In this document: one piece after another, positions 8,754-17,764 of the stretch
Layout: each line of letters starts with the position of its first letter
Position numbering within the stretch: position 1 is the stretch's first letter
Origin: Bacillus chungangensis
GTDB lineage: Bacteria; Bacillota; Bacilli; Bacillales; Bacillaceae_C
Direction: 5' to 3'
Length of the DNA stretch: 64,000 bases
Assembly: GCF_030812995.1 (NCBI RefSeq)
Contig: NZ_JAUSTT010000002.1
Location: forward strand, 186,001-250,000
Notes under the pieces: model-generated
Told to the model about the DNA's origin: nothing
Database searches by the model: none
Seen by the model: the letters and a program-made list of their open reading frames with translations, nothing else
Made by a program: the position numbers and the translations under genes

Positions 8754-10919
8754 TTAATCTATATTTGGCTTCCAACGCAATTTATCTATCTCATGATCGG
8801 CTGAACGGGCAACGGCTACTCCATAAATGACCAAAATCACGATAACAATACATGCAAAGGCGAAGGCAATAGGATACAGCAACACTTGGTCTTCGATATG
8901 AATCATAACAAATGAGATCATAGACCTTATACCAACAGCTCCACTCACGCATGCAAGAGATATAGGTAACAGAAAGGTCCACAACACCTGTCTATGCATC
9001 GATTTTTTCATTTGAAGACGTTTTGCCCCCAACATGGAAAGCGTTACATAGCGCCCACCTGTCTGCTTCATCTGCGTCAAAAATTGTAAAGCCAATACCG
9101 TACAGGCAATAATCAAGAATAAGAATCCCATATATAGTGTCGTATAACTTCCAGCAACAACGTAGAAAAGTTTGCGCCCAAAGTTTTGTAAATAACTTTC
9201 AAACTTGAAGCCTGAAGACGTTAATAAATCTCTAGCCTCCATCATTGGTTTCATTAAACCTTGCTCGTCTTGCAGCTTTTGTGGGATGCGAAAATTCCAA
9301 TATGACGCATAGGTTGGCATATTTAATAATTGTTCAAACATATGATCAGGGACTATAAATGCTGAAGTAATTTCTACTGAACGATCTGCTACTAATCCTC
9401 TCATTGGAATTGATGGGCGTATCAATACTTCCTGATCATTAATGCTCATCAAACTTTGCCCTTTTTTTGCAGCCTCCTCAAGAATATTATCTAGTACAGG
9501 CATGCTGTCTAGATTATCCATAGGCATAAAATCTGGATTGAAGTATAAAGCAATTTCATCTGAATCTAGGTTGAGCGGTTTTTCTCCTATCGCTTCTAAA
9601 AGTCCATTATAAGATGATTCAGGAATGAGGTAAGGTTTTGTTGCATCTATCTCTAGAGTCCCAAAAAGATTAACTGCTTCAGGGTTTTCCGAACTGATAC
9701 TGTAACCCTGCATTTCTCCAGATAAAACTTGCTCTTTATAGTTGCTTGGCAGAGCCATAATAATTTGCTCTCTTAATTTAGACCAGTCTACCAACGATAA
9801 AGGAAAGTCGTCTTCCCCACTTTCATCCTGATACTTCATTCTTCCAATTTCCATTAGATTTAAGTCCTCTATATATGGTACCATTTTTTCTGAAGTAAGA
9901 AATTGCTCAACCTTTTGATCATCCCCATTAACTGTAAAATCATATACCGAGGAACTCCTAGTATAAACACTTTCAAAACTTATAATCGTTGAAGCACCAT
10001 TTGCTATCAAAATGATAGACAACGTGATTAGAATCGATGTTACAGCAACAGAAGTAGATTTATTAGATATGTTCTCTTGAAATTGCCTTAATGTAAATGT
10101 GTGCAGCCCTTTAGTAGATTTGCGCTCGGACAAGCTTGCCAATAATCCTAGTAATTTTCCAAATCCCTTCATAAAAAGGATCGTTCCTAAACAACCGAGA
10201 GCCAATGCCACAAACAGAAGTTTTCCTGCAAAATCTGCAAAACGATATAAAACAATCCAATATGCAACACCTAGTAAGACAGCACCTACTAATAGATGGA
10301 GTACGTTGCCTTTAAAATGACCCATATCTTGTTTTTTATCCATTTGTTCATAAAGTAATTGATGTACCTCTTGATTAAATAATCTTCTACCAAGAATGAC
10401 GAGTGCTATCAACTGGATGAATAAAAAACCAATGATGGTAAAGAAAATCGCTCCTACCGACAAGCTTATTTGATGACCGATAATTCCCTGTCCGACTAAT
10501 TTAGAAACCGTTAAGCTGATGATTTCTGCTAAAAATCCGCCTATTAAAATGCCTCCAATAAGTGCCAAAATAGAAGTATGAACCCCCTCAGCTAAAAGTT
10601 GAAGAACAAGGCGTTGTTTACGCATTCCTAACATAAGATAAAGCCCAAACTCTTTGCTTCTCCGATTTAATTGATACCGATTAGCAAATAAAATCAAGAA
10701 AAACAATAAAAATAACGCAAATAAGTATACAATTGGCATTTGAGCTAAAAGTTTATCGATCGCATCACTTTCAAACTCCTTTAAGAATAAAATAACATCT
10801 TGTCTACCAAGTGAAAGAATGATATAAAACGACGCTATTGCTGTTACAAGTGTTGCAAAGTAGATTAAATTCTCCTTACGACTTCGTTTCGCATTACGAT
10901 AAATCAGCCTAGAGAACAT
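8754..10919 (-). CDS. BceB-like ABC transporter permease
   Basis: I start this gene at ATG 10919, eight bases after GGGGGAGG, and not at the TTG 18 bases upstream. The product of about 721 residues begins MFSRLIYRNAKRSRKENLIY, which is typical of BceB/VraG permeases. It has one N-terminal helix, FtsX-like helix groups, a large extracellular domain (about 310-610) and C-terminal helices, ten in total. The family is usually near 650 residues, so the extracellular domain seems enlarged. These permeases release peptide antibiotics from their lipid targets and report flux to the kinase. It overlaps the ATPase gene by 11 bases. Confidence 0.9.
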   Translation of the reverse strand: MFSRLIYRNAKRSRKENLIYFATLVTAIASFYIILSLGRQDVILFLKEFESDAIDKLLAQMPIVYLFALFLLFFLILFANRYQLNRRSKEFGLYLMLGMRKQRLVLQLLAEGVHTSILALIGGILIGGFLAEIISLTVSKLVGQGIIGHQISLSVGAIFFTIIGFLFIQLIALVILGRRLFNQEVHQLLYEQMDKKQDMGHFKGNVLHLLVGAVLLGVAYWIVLYRFADFAGKLLFVALALGCLGTILFMKGFGKLLGLLASLSERKSTKGLHTFTLRQFQENISNKSTSVAVTSILITLSIILIANGASTIISFESVYTRSSSVYDFTVNGDDQKVEQFLTSEKMVPYIEDLNLMEIGRMKYQDESGEDDFPLSLVDWSKLREQIIMALPSNYKEQVLSGEMQGYSISSENPEAVNLFGTLEIDATKPYLIPESSYNGLLEAIGEKPLNLDSDEIALYFNPDFMPMDNLDSMPVLDNILEEAAKKGQSLMSINDQEVLIRPSIPMRGLVADRSVEITSAFIVPDHMFEQLLNMPTYASYWNFRIPQKLQDEQGLMKPMMEARDLLTSSGFKFESYLQNFGRKLFYVVAGSYTTLYMGFLFLIIACTVLALQFLTQMKQTGGRYVTLSMLGAKRLQMKKSMHRQVLWTFLLPISLACVSGAVGIRSMISFVMIHIEDQVLLYPIAFAFACIVIVILVIYGVAVARSADHEIDKLRWKPNID

Positions 10920-11688
10920 TTGCACTTCCTCCCCCAAGCTGAGCTAGTAACTGCAAAATTCTTTCATAAAATTTCTCTTGTGACTCATCATGTTTGCGGC
11001 GCAGTTCATGAAATATGACACCATCTTGAATAAAAAGGATTCTTGAGCAAAAACTTGCTGCATTAGGATCGTGGCTGACCATTAAAATCGTTCTTCCACT
11101 ACTTCTATTAATACCTTCCAACTTATTCATTAATGTTCTTGCAGAACGTGTGTCCAATGCTCCTGTCGGTTCATCTGCAAGAACGATATCTGGATCAGAA
11201 ATCAAACAACGTGCAGCAGCTACCCTTTGCTTTTGTCCCCCAGACATCTGAGATGGGAATTTATGAAGGATATCTGCAATTTCAAAAAAACCTGCTAGCT
11301 CATCTAATTTAGCTCGTGCTTTTGCAAAATCCACCCCATGAATAGATAATGGTAATAGTATATTTTCTTGTCCAGTTAGATTATCCAGTAATTCAAAGTC
11401 TTGAAACAAATAGCCAATTCGACTACCGCGATACTCAGCTAAATCTTTACTGTCAAAAGCACTGATGTTTTTGCCATTTAAAAGTACACGCCCAAATGTT
11501 GGTTTTATTATTGTTGCAATACAGTTCAATAATGTAGTTTTACCAGAGCCACTTGGACCCATTATACCTAAAAATTCTCCTGAAAAAACGTCAAAACTAA
11601 TCCCCTGTAAAGCTTTTGTTATATTGTTATTCTTACCGTAGTTTTTTTGTAAGTCTTGGACTTCTAATAATTTCCCTTGTCTGACCAC
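10909..11688 (-). CDS. BceA-like ABC transporter ATP-binding protein
   Basis: The product has Walker A GPSGSGKTT, the Q-loop FQDFELLDNLT, signature MSGGQKQRVAAARC, Walker B IVLADEPTGALD and the H-loop MVSHDPNAA. The frame is open to an ATG at 11748. However, GGAG stands nine bases before GTG 11688, and the protein from there (VVRQGKLLEVQDLQK) fits the family. I therefore use GTG. It is the first gene of the module; gene order is AB then RS, the reverse of the usual bceRSAB. A pentanucleotide tandem repeat begins about 100 bases upstream. Confidence 0.92.
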   Translation of the reverse strand: MVRQGKLLEVQDLQKNYGKNNNITKALQGISFDVFSGEFLGIMGPSGSGKTTLLNCIATIIKPTFGRVLLNGKNISAFDSKDLAEYRGSRIGYLFQDFELLDNLTGQENILLPLSIHGVDFAKARAKLDELAGFFEIADILHKFPSQMSGGQKQRVAAARCLISDPDIVLADEPTGALDTRSARTLMNKLEGINRSSGRTILMVSHDPNAASFCSRILFIQDGVIFHELRRKHDESQEKFYERILQLLAQLGGGSANVL

Positions 11689-11721
11689 TGTATAACGCTC
11701 CTTTTTTATTATCATTTTCCG

Positions 11722-11792
11722 ATTATAATTGAATTGAGCTATACACATTATAACCAGTATAAAACACTAGAAACACTTACAAATGAGGTAAG
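11722..11792 (-). promoter_or_regulatory. Promoter region of the Bce-like operon with candidate operator
   Basis: On the minus strand two TATAAT boxes lie at 11752-11747 and 11727-11722, neither with a good -35, as expected for an activated promoter. Upstream is the inverted repeat CTTAC-N7-GTAAG (11776-11792). It resembles, but does not exactly match, the TnACA-N4-TGTAA pattern reported for BceR targets. Its outer half is formed by the first units of the tandem repeat. Confidence 0.45.
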
Positions 11793-11860
11793 GTAAGGTA
11801 AGGTAAGGTAAGGTAAGGTAAGGTAAGGTAAGGTAAGGTAAGGTAAGGTAAGGTAAGGTA
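11786..11860. repeat. Simple sequence repeat, 15 perfect copies of AGGTA
   Basis: Fifteen uninterrupted 5-bp units fill 75 bp (TACCT on the strand of the Bce-like operon). Perfect short-unit arrays of this length are prone to slipped-strand gain and loss of units. It sits about 35-110 bases upstream of the candidate -10 boxes of the BceA-like gene, where copy number changes could alter activator spacing. A minus-strand frame running through it (LTLPY repeats) lacks a ribosome site. Confidence 0.97.
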
Positions 11861-12574
11861 AAATGAATGATGTTGAATTGAAAGATTTTGATCCATAGTA
11901 TCTCTTTGTATTTTCATCCTTGTCCAAACGTTGCTTAGCTGACCCACGCTGATTCGTTTCACTCTAGGAACTGCAGTATATTCATGGCTTAATTAATTCA
12001 TCCTGCACAAAATCAAAATCCTCCGTGGATCTATCTGCTTGTTCATCTAATGTAAAGCCTTGTTCGTCGGCACCGTTTCAAATAATGATATAATTTTAGA
12101 CTTTTTCAGCGGAAGTGGGAAAACTGCGCAGTCTATTTTAAAATTAAATGACAAGATGCAGAAATAGGAAATTCATTTTGTGTGAACAGATGGACTATAT
12201 AGAAAAAGTTACGGTCAACAGAATTTAAAAAAACTTTATTAATTATTTATTGTCAAGTTTACTCATTCCGATCCCATTTTTAATTAATCACTACTAGATC
12301 CAGATGTATTTCCACATCATTATCCGAATCATGGTAATAAAAAACACACTCAACTAAAACGATATTTCCACACGATAATCCAAATACCTAAAAAAATTAA
12401 ATAACTATTTTTTTAGTAGAATCAAATATCACTTCACATGAATTTCAGTAAAAAACATTTGAATCTTTCTTCCTATTAATGTTAAAGTATAATTTGCTAT
12501 AATTACATTGAATGGAAAATTCGACATAATTGTAACAAAAATTTGAAATATACTTAAGGAAAGGGTGGTACACT
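11861..12574. other. Intergenic region between the Bce-like operon and the Rap-like gene
   Basis: About 700 bases of AT-rich DNA without a convincing gene. On the minus strand near 12079-11993 a 29-codon open stretch (starting GADEQGFTLDEQ) with stops on both sides reads like protein and may be a gene scrap; I do not recognise it. A TATAAT box (12504-12509) precedes the Rap-like gene. Confidence 0.45.
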
Positions 12575-13654
12575 TTGAATGTAGGGGTTATAACAAAAGA
12601 AGACATTACAAAGCTCCTTAACGATTGGTATGTCGAAATGCGTCATCATCATGTCGTTAAAGCAAGAAAGTTGAAGGAGGAAATTGATAAAAAGATAAAT
12701 AATATTGAACCGGATCAAGAAATACTCATTTACTATTCTTTGTTAGATTTTCGGTACAAGATGTTAATTGGAGATTATAACCATTATTTAAACGAAGATT
12801 TAGTTATTTCAGAGGATACGGATAAATTTTTACAATATTATTATCATTTTTTCAAATTCATCTACGCTACTGAAATTAGAAATTATAGCAATGCAAAGAA
12901 ACATTACAAGTACGCTGAGAAATTATTGGATTATATTCAAGACGAAGCAGAAAAAGCAGAGTTTAACCATAGAGCTACGGTATTTTATTATTATATTGGT
13001 GACTATTGTCGTGCCATTGGCCATGCAATAAATACTAAAAGTTATTTCTCTAAAAACCATGGTTATGAATTTAAACTAGCCGCTTCTCAAACTGCAATCG
13101 GAATGTCGTACGTAGCATTATCACAATTTGACCTCGCAGAAAACTACCTTTCATCCGCGTTAAACCTTCTAATAGAAAAAAATGAAAAGTCATCAATCAA
13201 TAAAATGTATTATAATTTGGGCTTGTTATATTCAAACAAAGGTGATTCTGAATTAGCAATTAAATACCTTTTTGATGGTTATGAAGATAAAGAAAAAGAT
13301 TATAAAACAATGTTTTTATTGGCAAGAGAGCATTTTAAATTGGGGAATATAAAAGATGCACAAGCTTACATTCAAAAAGGATTAAAAGTGTGTGATACAG
13401 AATATATGCACCATTTCACAATTTTAAAGAGGATGGTGGATCAATCTCCAATTGAACAATTGGAGGAAGTTATAGATAAAGCACTTCAATATTTCAAGAG
13501 AGAGAATTTGTGGAAGTATGTAAAAGATTATGCAGAGGAGCTAGCTAATCAATTTTTTGCCATGAATAATAACAAAAAATCGAGCAAATTTTTTCGTATT
13601 TGTTATGATGCTAGACAAATTTTAAAGTGGGAACCTTTGTATTTGGAGATATAA
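12575..13654 (+). CDS. Rap-family TPR protein (response regulator phosphatase or DNA-binding inhibitor type)
   Basis: This 359-residue protein starts at TTG with AGGGTGG six bases upstream. The N-terminus (ITKLLNDWYVEMRHHHVVKA) matches the three-helix bundle of Rap proteins. The rest is a chain of TPR helix pairs such as AAKHYKYAEKLL-like and YYNLGLLYSNKGDSELAIKY. Rap proteins block Spo0F- or ComA-type regulators and are silenced by a secreted Phr pentapeptide. No Phr precursor gene follows: a strong terminator comes 80 bases after the stop. It is either an orphan Rap or is controlled by a peptide encoded elsewhere. The target is unknown. Confidence 0.85.
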   Translation: MNVGVITKEDITKLLNDWYVEMRHHHVVKARKLKEEIDKKINNIEPDQEILIYYSLLDFRYKMLIGDYNHYLNEDLVISEDTDKFLQYYYHFFKFIYATEIRNYSNAKKHYKYAEKLLDYIQDEAEKAEFNHRATVFYYYIGDYCRAIGHAINTKSYFSKNHGYEFKLAASQTAIGMSYVALSQFDLAENYLSSALNLLIEKNEKSSINKMYYNLGLLYSNKGDSELAIKYLFDGYEDKEKDYKTMFLLAREHFKLGNIKDAQAYIQKGLKVCDTEYMHHFTILKRMVDQSPIEQLEEVIDKALQYFKRENLWKYVKDYAEELANQFFAMNNNKKSSKFFRICYDARQILKWEPLYLEI

Positions 13655-13736
13655 AAGAGGTTGATTCTTTTTCAAACTTTGATGTGAAACCGTATACTAT
13701 CTATGTATGTATCATGGGAAACTTTTTAATTAACCT

Positions 13737-13775
13737 ATAAGAAAATGACTTCGGTAAACGAAGTCATTTTCTTAT
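13737..13775 (+). terminator. Hairpin terminator after the Rap-like gene
   Basis: A perfect 17-bp inverted repeat (ATAAGAAAATGACTTCG / CGAAGTCATTTTCTTAT) has a 5-base loop. The T-rich part lies inside the descending arm. It can work in both directions. Confidence 0.8.
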
Positions 13776-14011
13776 GGTAGGGACCTTGTTATTGGAATAC
13801 GACCGAGATCCGTGTAAAAAAGGGGCATATTATTATTTTTTCCATATATGTACCTTTTTTATAAATTGGTACATAATTTAAAGTGATATTGGTTTAATTA
13901 AAATAAACCATTTTTATCGAAAACAATATTTTAGTTATAAAATACATTGTTTACACATAGTTATTGTGATAACATTTAGCCAACCAATATTTTCAAAAAA
14001 AGGGTGTAATT

Positions 14012-14251
14012 ATGGAGAATAAGTTGATGAGTAAGGGTTTTTTATTAAACGTACTTATTTATTTTTTGATTTTTGGGCTAAGAAAGAATAAAAAAAATGC
14101 ACTAAGAGCAATGTTAATTTCTATAGGTGCTGTATTCTTAATTGCTCTTTTTATTGGAAGATGGACAGGAATGGGAATTGGAGTATTGAGCTTTGGAATG
14201 TTAATAGCATATTTAGTTATCTTAGTTTTAGTCAAATTAAAAACCGTTTAA
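14012..14251 (+). CDS. YesK-like small membrane protein (79 aa)
   Basis: An ATG with AGGGTG upstream opens a 79-codon frame. The product has a short helix (about 9-25), a basic loop (RKNKKNALR) and two further helices, with the motif FIGRWTGMGIGV between them. The motif and size resemble the YesK family of B. subtilis, of unknown function. The next gene is a relative that has suffered a frameshift. Confidence 0.6.
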   Translation: MENKLMSKGFLLNVLIYFLIFGLRKNKKNALRAMLISIGAVFLIALFIGRWTGMGIGVLSFGMLIAYLVILVLVKLKTV

Positions 14252-14415
14252 AATTTTTCGAATATTAACAAAAAGTATTTTATTATATCAATGCTTTAGT
14301 CATGTATGTTCACATACAAAACTTTTCTTTAGGAATATAAAAAAATATTTAATACATATTACTCTAAGTAAACGTTTTAAACATTTTTTTATTATTTTTA
14401 TAAGGGGATGATTTT

Positions 14416-14695
14416 ATGAATGGGCTTTATGTTTTTTTTATTGCTATGATAATAGCGATTATTATTTTTTATTTTTTTTCTCGCTATTTGTCAAAAAAGT
14501 ATCCTCACAGGGCTACCTATTTATGGCCTCCTATCCTATTAACAGTTTGTGCAAGCATCGTTAGTCCTATCTTTCTTTTTAGAAAAAGATGGTTGGGCAA
14601 TGATGAGTTATTATTTTTTTACTATATCGATTGTAGCTGGAGCATTTATAGGAACATTCATTCCCAAATTACAAATTAAAACACCAAAAAAATAA
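14416..14695 (+). pseudogene. YesK-like membrane protein gene with a frameshift
   Basis: The frame opens at ATG with AGGGGATG upstream and encodes helices similar to the previous gene up to RKRWLG. It then runs into a poor C-terminus (NDELLFFYYIDCSW and on) and stops at 14679. If one A is removed at about 14600, RWLG continues as MMSYYFFTISIVAGAFIG and ends PKLQIKTPKK at 14695. This aligns with RWTGMGIGVLSFGMLIAYL of the neighbour. A single-base insertion (or sequencing error) therefore splits the gene. Confidence 0.65.
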
Positions 14696-14739
14696 AAGGC
14701 GAATCATCACACCACCTAAAAGGTTTGTGATGATTCGCC
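14686..14739 (-). terminator. Terminator of the secreted-protein gene
   Basis: The 14-bp stem GGCGAATCATCACA / TGTGATGATTCGCC is followed on the minus strand by TTTTATTTTTTT. It lies 9 bases past the stop of the gene at 14748 and overlaps the end of the YesK-like pseudogene. Confidence 0.88.
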
Positions 14740-14747
14740 AATTAACA

Positions 14748-15944
14748 TTAAATCGAACATGTCTGCAGTGATCCTAACGGTAGCCGATAATCTAAAAATG
14801 TTGAATCAAATAATGATTGTCTCCCAATAGAAAGCTTAAAGTGTGCGTTGGTAAAGAGACCATATTCTCCACTTGCACATGCATTCAACGGCATCTCTGC
14901 AAAAGCTTCTGCCTCTCCATATATTCCTAGTTTGCTAGTTAAAGTAGCAAAATCAACAGAAAATAAATAGGAAGAGATGTCGGTTTTTAATCCTGCTTGG
15001 ATATGTGTTGAGCCTTTTCCATCAATAGTGAAGTTCGTATTGTTCTCAAGGTTGTTCACTGGACGAAAGCCATTTTCATCTTTGACAATGCCTATATTTG
15101 CGATCACTTCATTTGAAAAAGCTGTCTCGATATCTCCTTGCAGTGATCCTTCTAAAATACTGCTTGCCTTAAACGATACTCCTACAGAAGGCAAGTATGG
15201 AATTGGAATATTTAACTCGCCTAAAATAATTTCTTTTTCAAATTGATCTTCGTCTATTTTGATTCCATTCGGTGTTTTTATTTGTAACTCACTTTGCACT
15301 TTACTGTTAAAAACCATGGAAAATTTTTGAAATGTGAAGCGAGAGAACTCATAATCTACATCAACATTTGCTTCTGCCAGTCGAATAAAGCCATTCACAA
15401 GCACCTCTTGTCCACCAATATTAATGGATACATTGTCTAGCGTATACTCGAGCCCATCTATGAAAGATTGCTTCTCATCGCTGTGATAATAATTCGCAAC
15501 TGTTACTCCTTTAGGCAGTGATGCTGTTTCGACATATTCTTCCTGTAAAGGGATTGTTTCAGAAACAGTTAAATCTGATACAAGCTCTTCGAATAGCGGC
15601 TCTGATGTTTCTACATAATAATAATATTCATCAGAATGGATTGCTTCCACTTTTCTAGCTAAGCCAAATGGATGCTCTTCAGAAGGGGGAAGCGTCATAA
15701 TATCACCTATCTTGAGCGTTTCTCCTTCATGCAATGGAACAATCATCGTTTCTCCAATGATGTCTACATCTTTGTCATGAAGAGTCTCGATGTTTTTTGC
15801 TTCAACAAATACAGCTTCCTCATCTGTTTTTTCCATGATTGGGGATTCTGCTGCCTTGACTTGAATTTGCAAAGAAGGAAAAGTCATTAACACAAAACAG
15901 ATAAGAAATAGAATTGCTGCCTTTTTTCTGCTAAACGTTTTCAT
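14748..15944 (-). CDS. Secreted protein of unknown function (398 aa)
   Basis: ATG with GAGGAGG upstream. The N-terminus MKTFSRKKAAILFLICFVLM is a typical signal peptide, with a likely cleavage after VKA-A near residue 32. The mature part is acidic and rich in beta-strand-like patterns. One Cys pair lies near the C-terminus (ACASGEYG and QTCSI) and could form a disulphide. There is no membrane anchor, LPxTG or catalytic motif that I recognise. The first 130 residues include blocks such as VPLHEGETLKIGDIMTLPP. It is monocistronic with its own terminator. Confidence 0.7.
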   Translation of the reverse strand: MKTFSRKKAAILFLICFVLMTFPSLQIQVKAAESPIMEKTDEEAVFVEAKNIETLHDKDVDIIGETMIVPLHEGETLKIGDIMTLPPSEEHPFGLARKVEAIHSDEYYYYVETSEPLFEELVSDLTVSETIPLQEEYVETASLPKGVTVANYYHSDEKQSFIDGLEYTLDNVSINIGGQEVLVNGFIRLAEANVDVDYEFSRFTFQKFSMVFNSKVQSELQIKTPNGIKIDEDQFEKEIILGELNIPIPYLPSVGVSFKASSILEGSLQGDIETAFSNEVIANIGIVKDENGFRPVNNLENNTNFTIDGKGSTHIQAGLKTDISSYLFSVDFATLTSKLGIYGEAEAFAEMPLNACASGEYGLFTNAHFKLSIGRQSLFDSTFLDYRLPLGSLQTCSI

Positions 15945-16089
15945 GTTCCATCCTCCTCATTTTTTTGATTTTTATCTAAAGATTTAGATATATATACCTA
16001 TCATAACATGAAACATAAGGTAAAATCTATCAATATTTCATTTTGTTCCTTTATCATCCTGAAAATCTTTCATTTAGAAACATAGGCAA

Positions 16090-16324
16090 CTTACCCCACA
16101 TCTAACTGGCAGTAAGACCCCCAAGAATTAGAGTAATCAAGAAGTCTAGGTGGGGGTCAAATGTCCGATTGGTTCGGGCCGATCGGAAGGAAAGCTTCTT
16201 GAATCAACATTGCACGAAGAAAAAGCGGTTTTCTTTTTCGAGGACGTTGCGTCCTTAGCCTTTGTTCTACTTCCCATCAGTAGGAGATAAGAGATAATCC
16301 CCACTGATGGAAGTTTCACTTTAT
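16090..16324 (-). repeat. Structured intergenic repeat, copy B (235 bp)
   Basis: This copy is inverted relative to the others. On the minus strand it starts ATAAAGTGAAACTTCCATC (16324) and ends CCAGTTAGATGTGGGGTAA (16090), with both terminal hairpins and one internal module. It separates the catabolic block from the secreted-protein gene. A 70-codon frame inside it is repeat DNA. Confidence 0.9.
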
Positions 16325-16368
16325 AGATTCCTTTTAAACGAAAAAAAAGTCTAAGCAATAAAAATTAC

Positions 16369-17763
16369 TTAGACATCTTTTCCGCAGCTATCACTCTGCT
16401 CTACTGCCGTTAATAATGCTTCATGATAGCTTGGATGCGGATAAAGCGGATATTGTAAATCTTCTATTCTTGCAACCATTTCTCCAGCGACAATCGCTGT
16501 TGAGATTAATTCTGCTGCTCCTTCTCCAATCATGTGCATACCGAGGAGCCGCTCTGTTTCCTTGTCAAAAATCGTTTTGACGATTCCTGCTCTCTTTTCT
16601 GTTATTTGGGCGAATCCGTTCTCTTGCATGCTGTTTTCGCCTACTTTTATCGCATAACCAGCTGCTTTCGCTTCCTGCTCACTCATCCCAACAGTCGCGA
16701 TTGGCGGATCACTGTATACGACCTTTGGAATCCAAGGAGAATCAACAGCAGCTTTATGTCCAGCAATGACTTCAGCTGCGATCTTACCTGCTTTTATCCC
16801 TTTTGCTGCCAATAGCGGCTCGCCTGTCACATCACCAACAGCAAAAATATGCTTATTTTGTGTCCGACACTGCTCATCTGTCTTAATAAAGCCATTCTCG
16901 TCTGTTAATACATTTGCCCGTGTCAATCCGAGATGCTTCGTATTCCCAAGCCATTTTGCTTGTTTGTAAAAATGCGTCGCGGTAAGCGTGGCTTCCTCGC
17001 CATTCTGCTTTAAAAAGCGGCAATAGACTGTATCGCTTTCTTCTGAAAGTTGAATACTACTGGCTTTTGTATATACGTTGATCTTCGCTTTTTTTAACTG
17101 CCGTTTTAATATTTTCGTAATCGAGTGATCGAATGAAAATGAATCTTGCTCCATAATGATAGAAACAGCAGCGCCAAGCTTGCGATAAGCAAATGCAGCT
17201 TCAATAATCATGTCATCGCAGCCAATGAGAAGGAGCTTTTCAGGAATTTTTTTCAATTGAAATAGTTCGTACGGATGAAGTTGTGTCTTTAATTTTTCAT
17301 CTTGTTCAAATATTGCTGCACCCGTTGCAATAATCGCATGGTCAAAATGGATCACATCGTATTGATGCCCTTTTTCGACACTCACACGCTCATCCGTTAA
17401 AAAAGCTGCTGTCCCATTCACCACTTCAATTTGATTTTTTTGGCATAAAGCTGTGACACCTTTGTAAAGCCTCTCTATCAATTGTTGTTGATATGTTTGA
17501 AACGTATTTACATCAAAAAGTAAACCTTGAAGTTGAAATCCCACCTTTTTCATATGTGTGAATGACTCAGCTACATTTGCTGCATGAATAAGGGTTTTCG
17601 AAGGAATGCAGCCATCATGCAAGCATACGCCACCTAACTTTCTCTGTTCAATCAGTAAAACATCTTTGCCTAATTGCGCTGCTCGAACGGCAGCGGTATA
17701 GCCTGCAGGCCCGCCGCCAATGACAACAACCTCTTTCTGTTGCACTATTTCACCGACAACCAT
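16369..17763 (-). CDS. Dihydrolipoamide dehydrogenase (E3) of the 2-oxoacid dehydrogenase complex
   Basis: This 464-residue FAD flavoprotein reoxidises dihydrolipoamide on E2 with NAD+. Visible features are the FAD fingerprint VVIGGGPAGYTAA, the redox disulphide CLHDGC (usually CxNxGC in the family), an FAD-binding IFAVGDVTG near residue 310, and the C-terminal interface motif HPSYHEA with the catalytic His. It follows E2 with no gap and ends the operon. The NAD-binding domain has a weak GxGxxE motif (LIGCDDMIIEAA), which suggests divergence from housekeeping E3. Confidence 0.88.
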   Translation of the reverse strand: MVVGEIVQQKEVVVIGGGPAGYTAAVRAAQLGKDVLLIEQRKLGGVCLHDGCIPSKTLIHAANVAESFTHMKKVGFQLQGLLFDVNTFQTYQQQLIERLYKGVTALCQKNQIEVVNGTAAFLTDERVSVEKGHQYDVIHFDHAIIATGAAIFEQDEKLKTQLHPYELFQLKKIPEKLLLIGCDDMIIEAAFAYRKLGAAVSIIMEQDSFSFDHSITKILKRQLKKAKINVYTKASSIQLSEESDTVYCRFLKQNGEEATLTATHFYKQAKWLGNTKHLGLTRANVLTDENGFIKTDEQCRTQNKHIFAVGDVTGEPLLAAKGIKAGKIAAEVIAGHKAAVDSPWIPKVVYSDPPIATVGMSEQEAKAAGYAIKVGENSMQENGFAQITEKRAGIVKTIFDKETERLLGMHMIGEGAAELISTAIVAGEMVARIEDLQYPLYPHPSYHEALLTAVEQSDSCGKDV

Positions 17764-17764
17764 C

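Noticed and set aside
11777-11962. 61-codon minus-strand frame with LTLPY repeats through the AGGTA array
   Set aside because: GTG start without a ribosome site; the peptide repeat follows simply from the 5-bp DNA repeat read in 15-bp cycles.
11964-12110. Minus-strand protein-like stretch GADEQGFTLDEQ in the gap before the Rap-like gene
   Set aside because: Only 29 codons between stops and no family recognised; too little to call a pseudogene.
12561-12570. AGGGTGGTAC, resembling the T-box core AGGGTGGNACCGCG
   Set aside because: It is the ribosome site of the Rap-like gene; no Stem I, specifier loop or terminator is present.
16146-16358. 70-codon minus-strand frame
   Set aside because: It is read through repeat copy B; the frame is not kept in the other copies.
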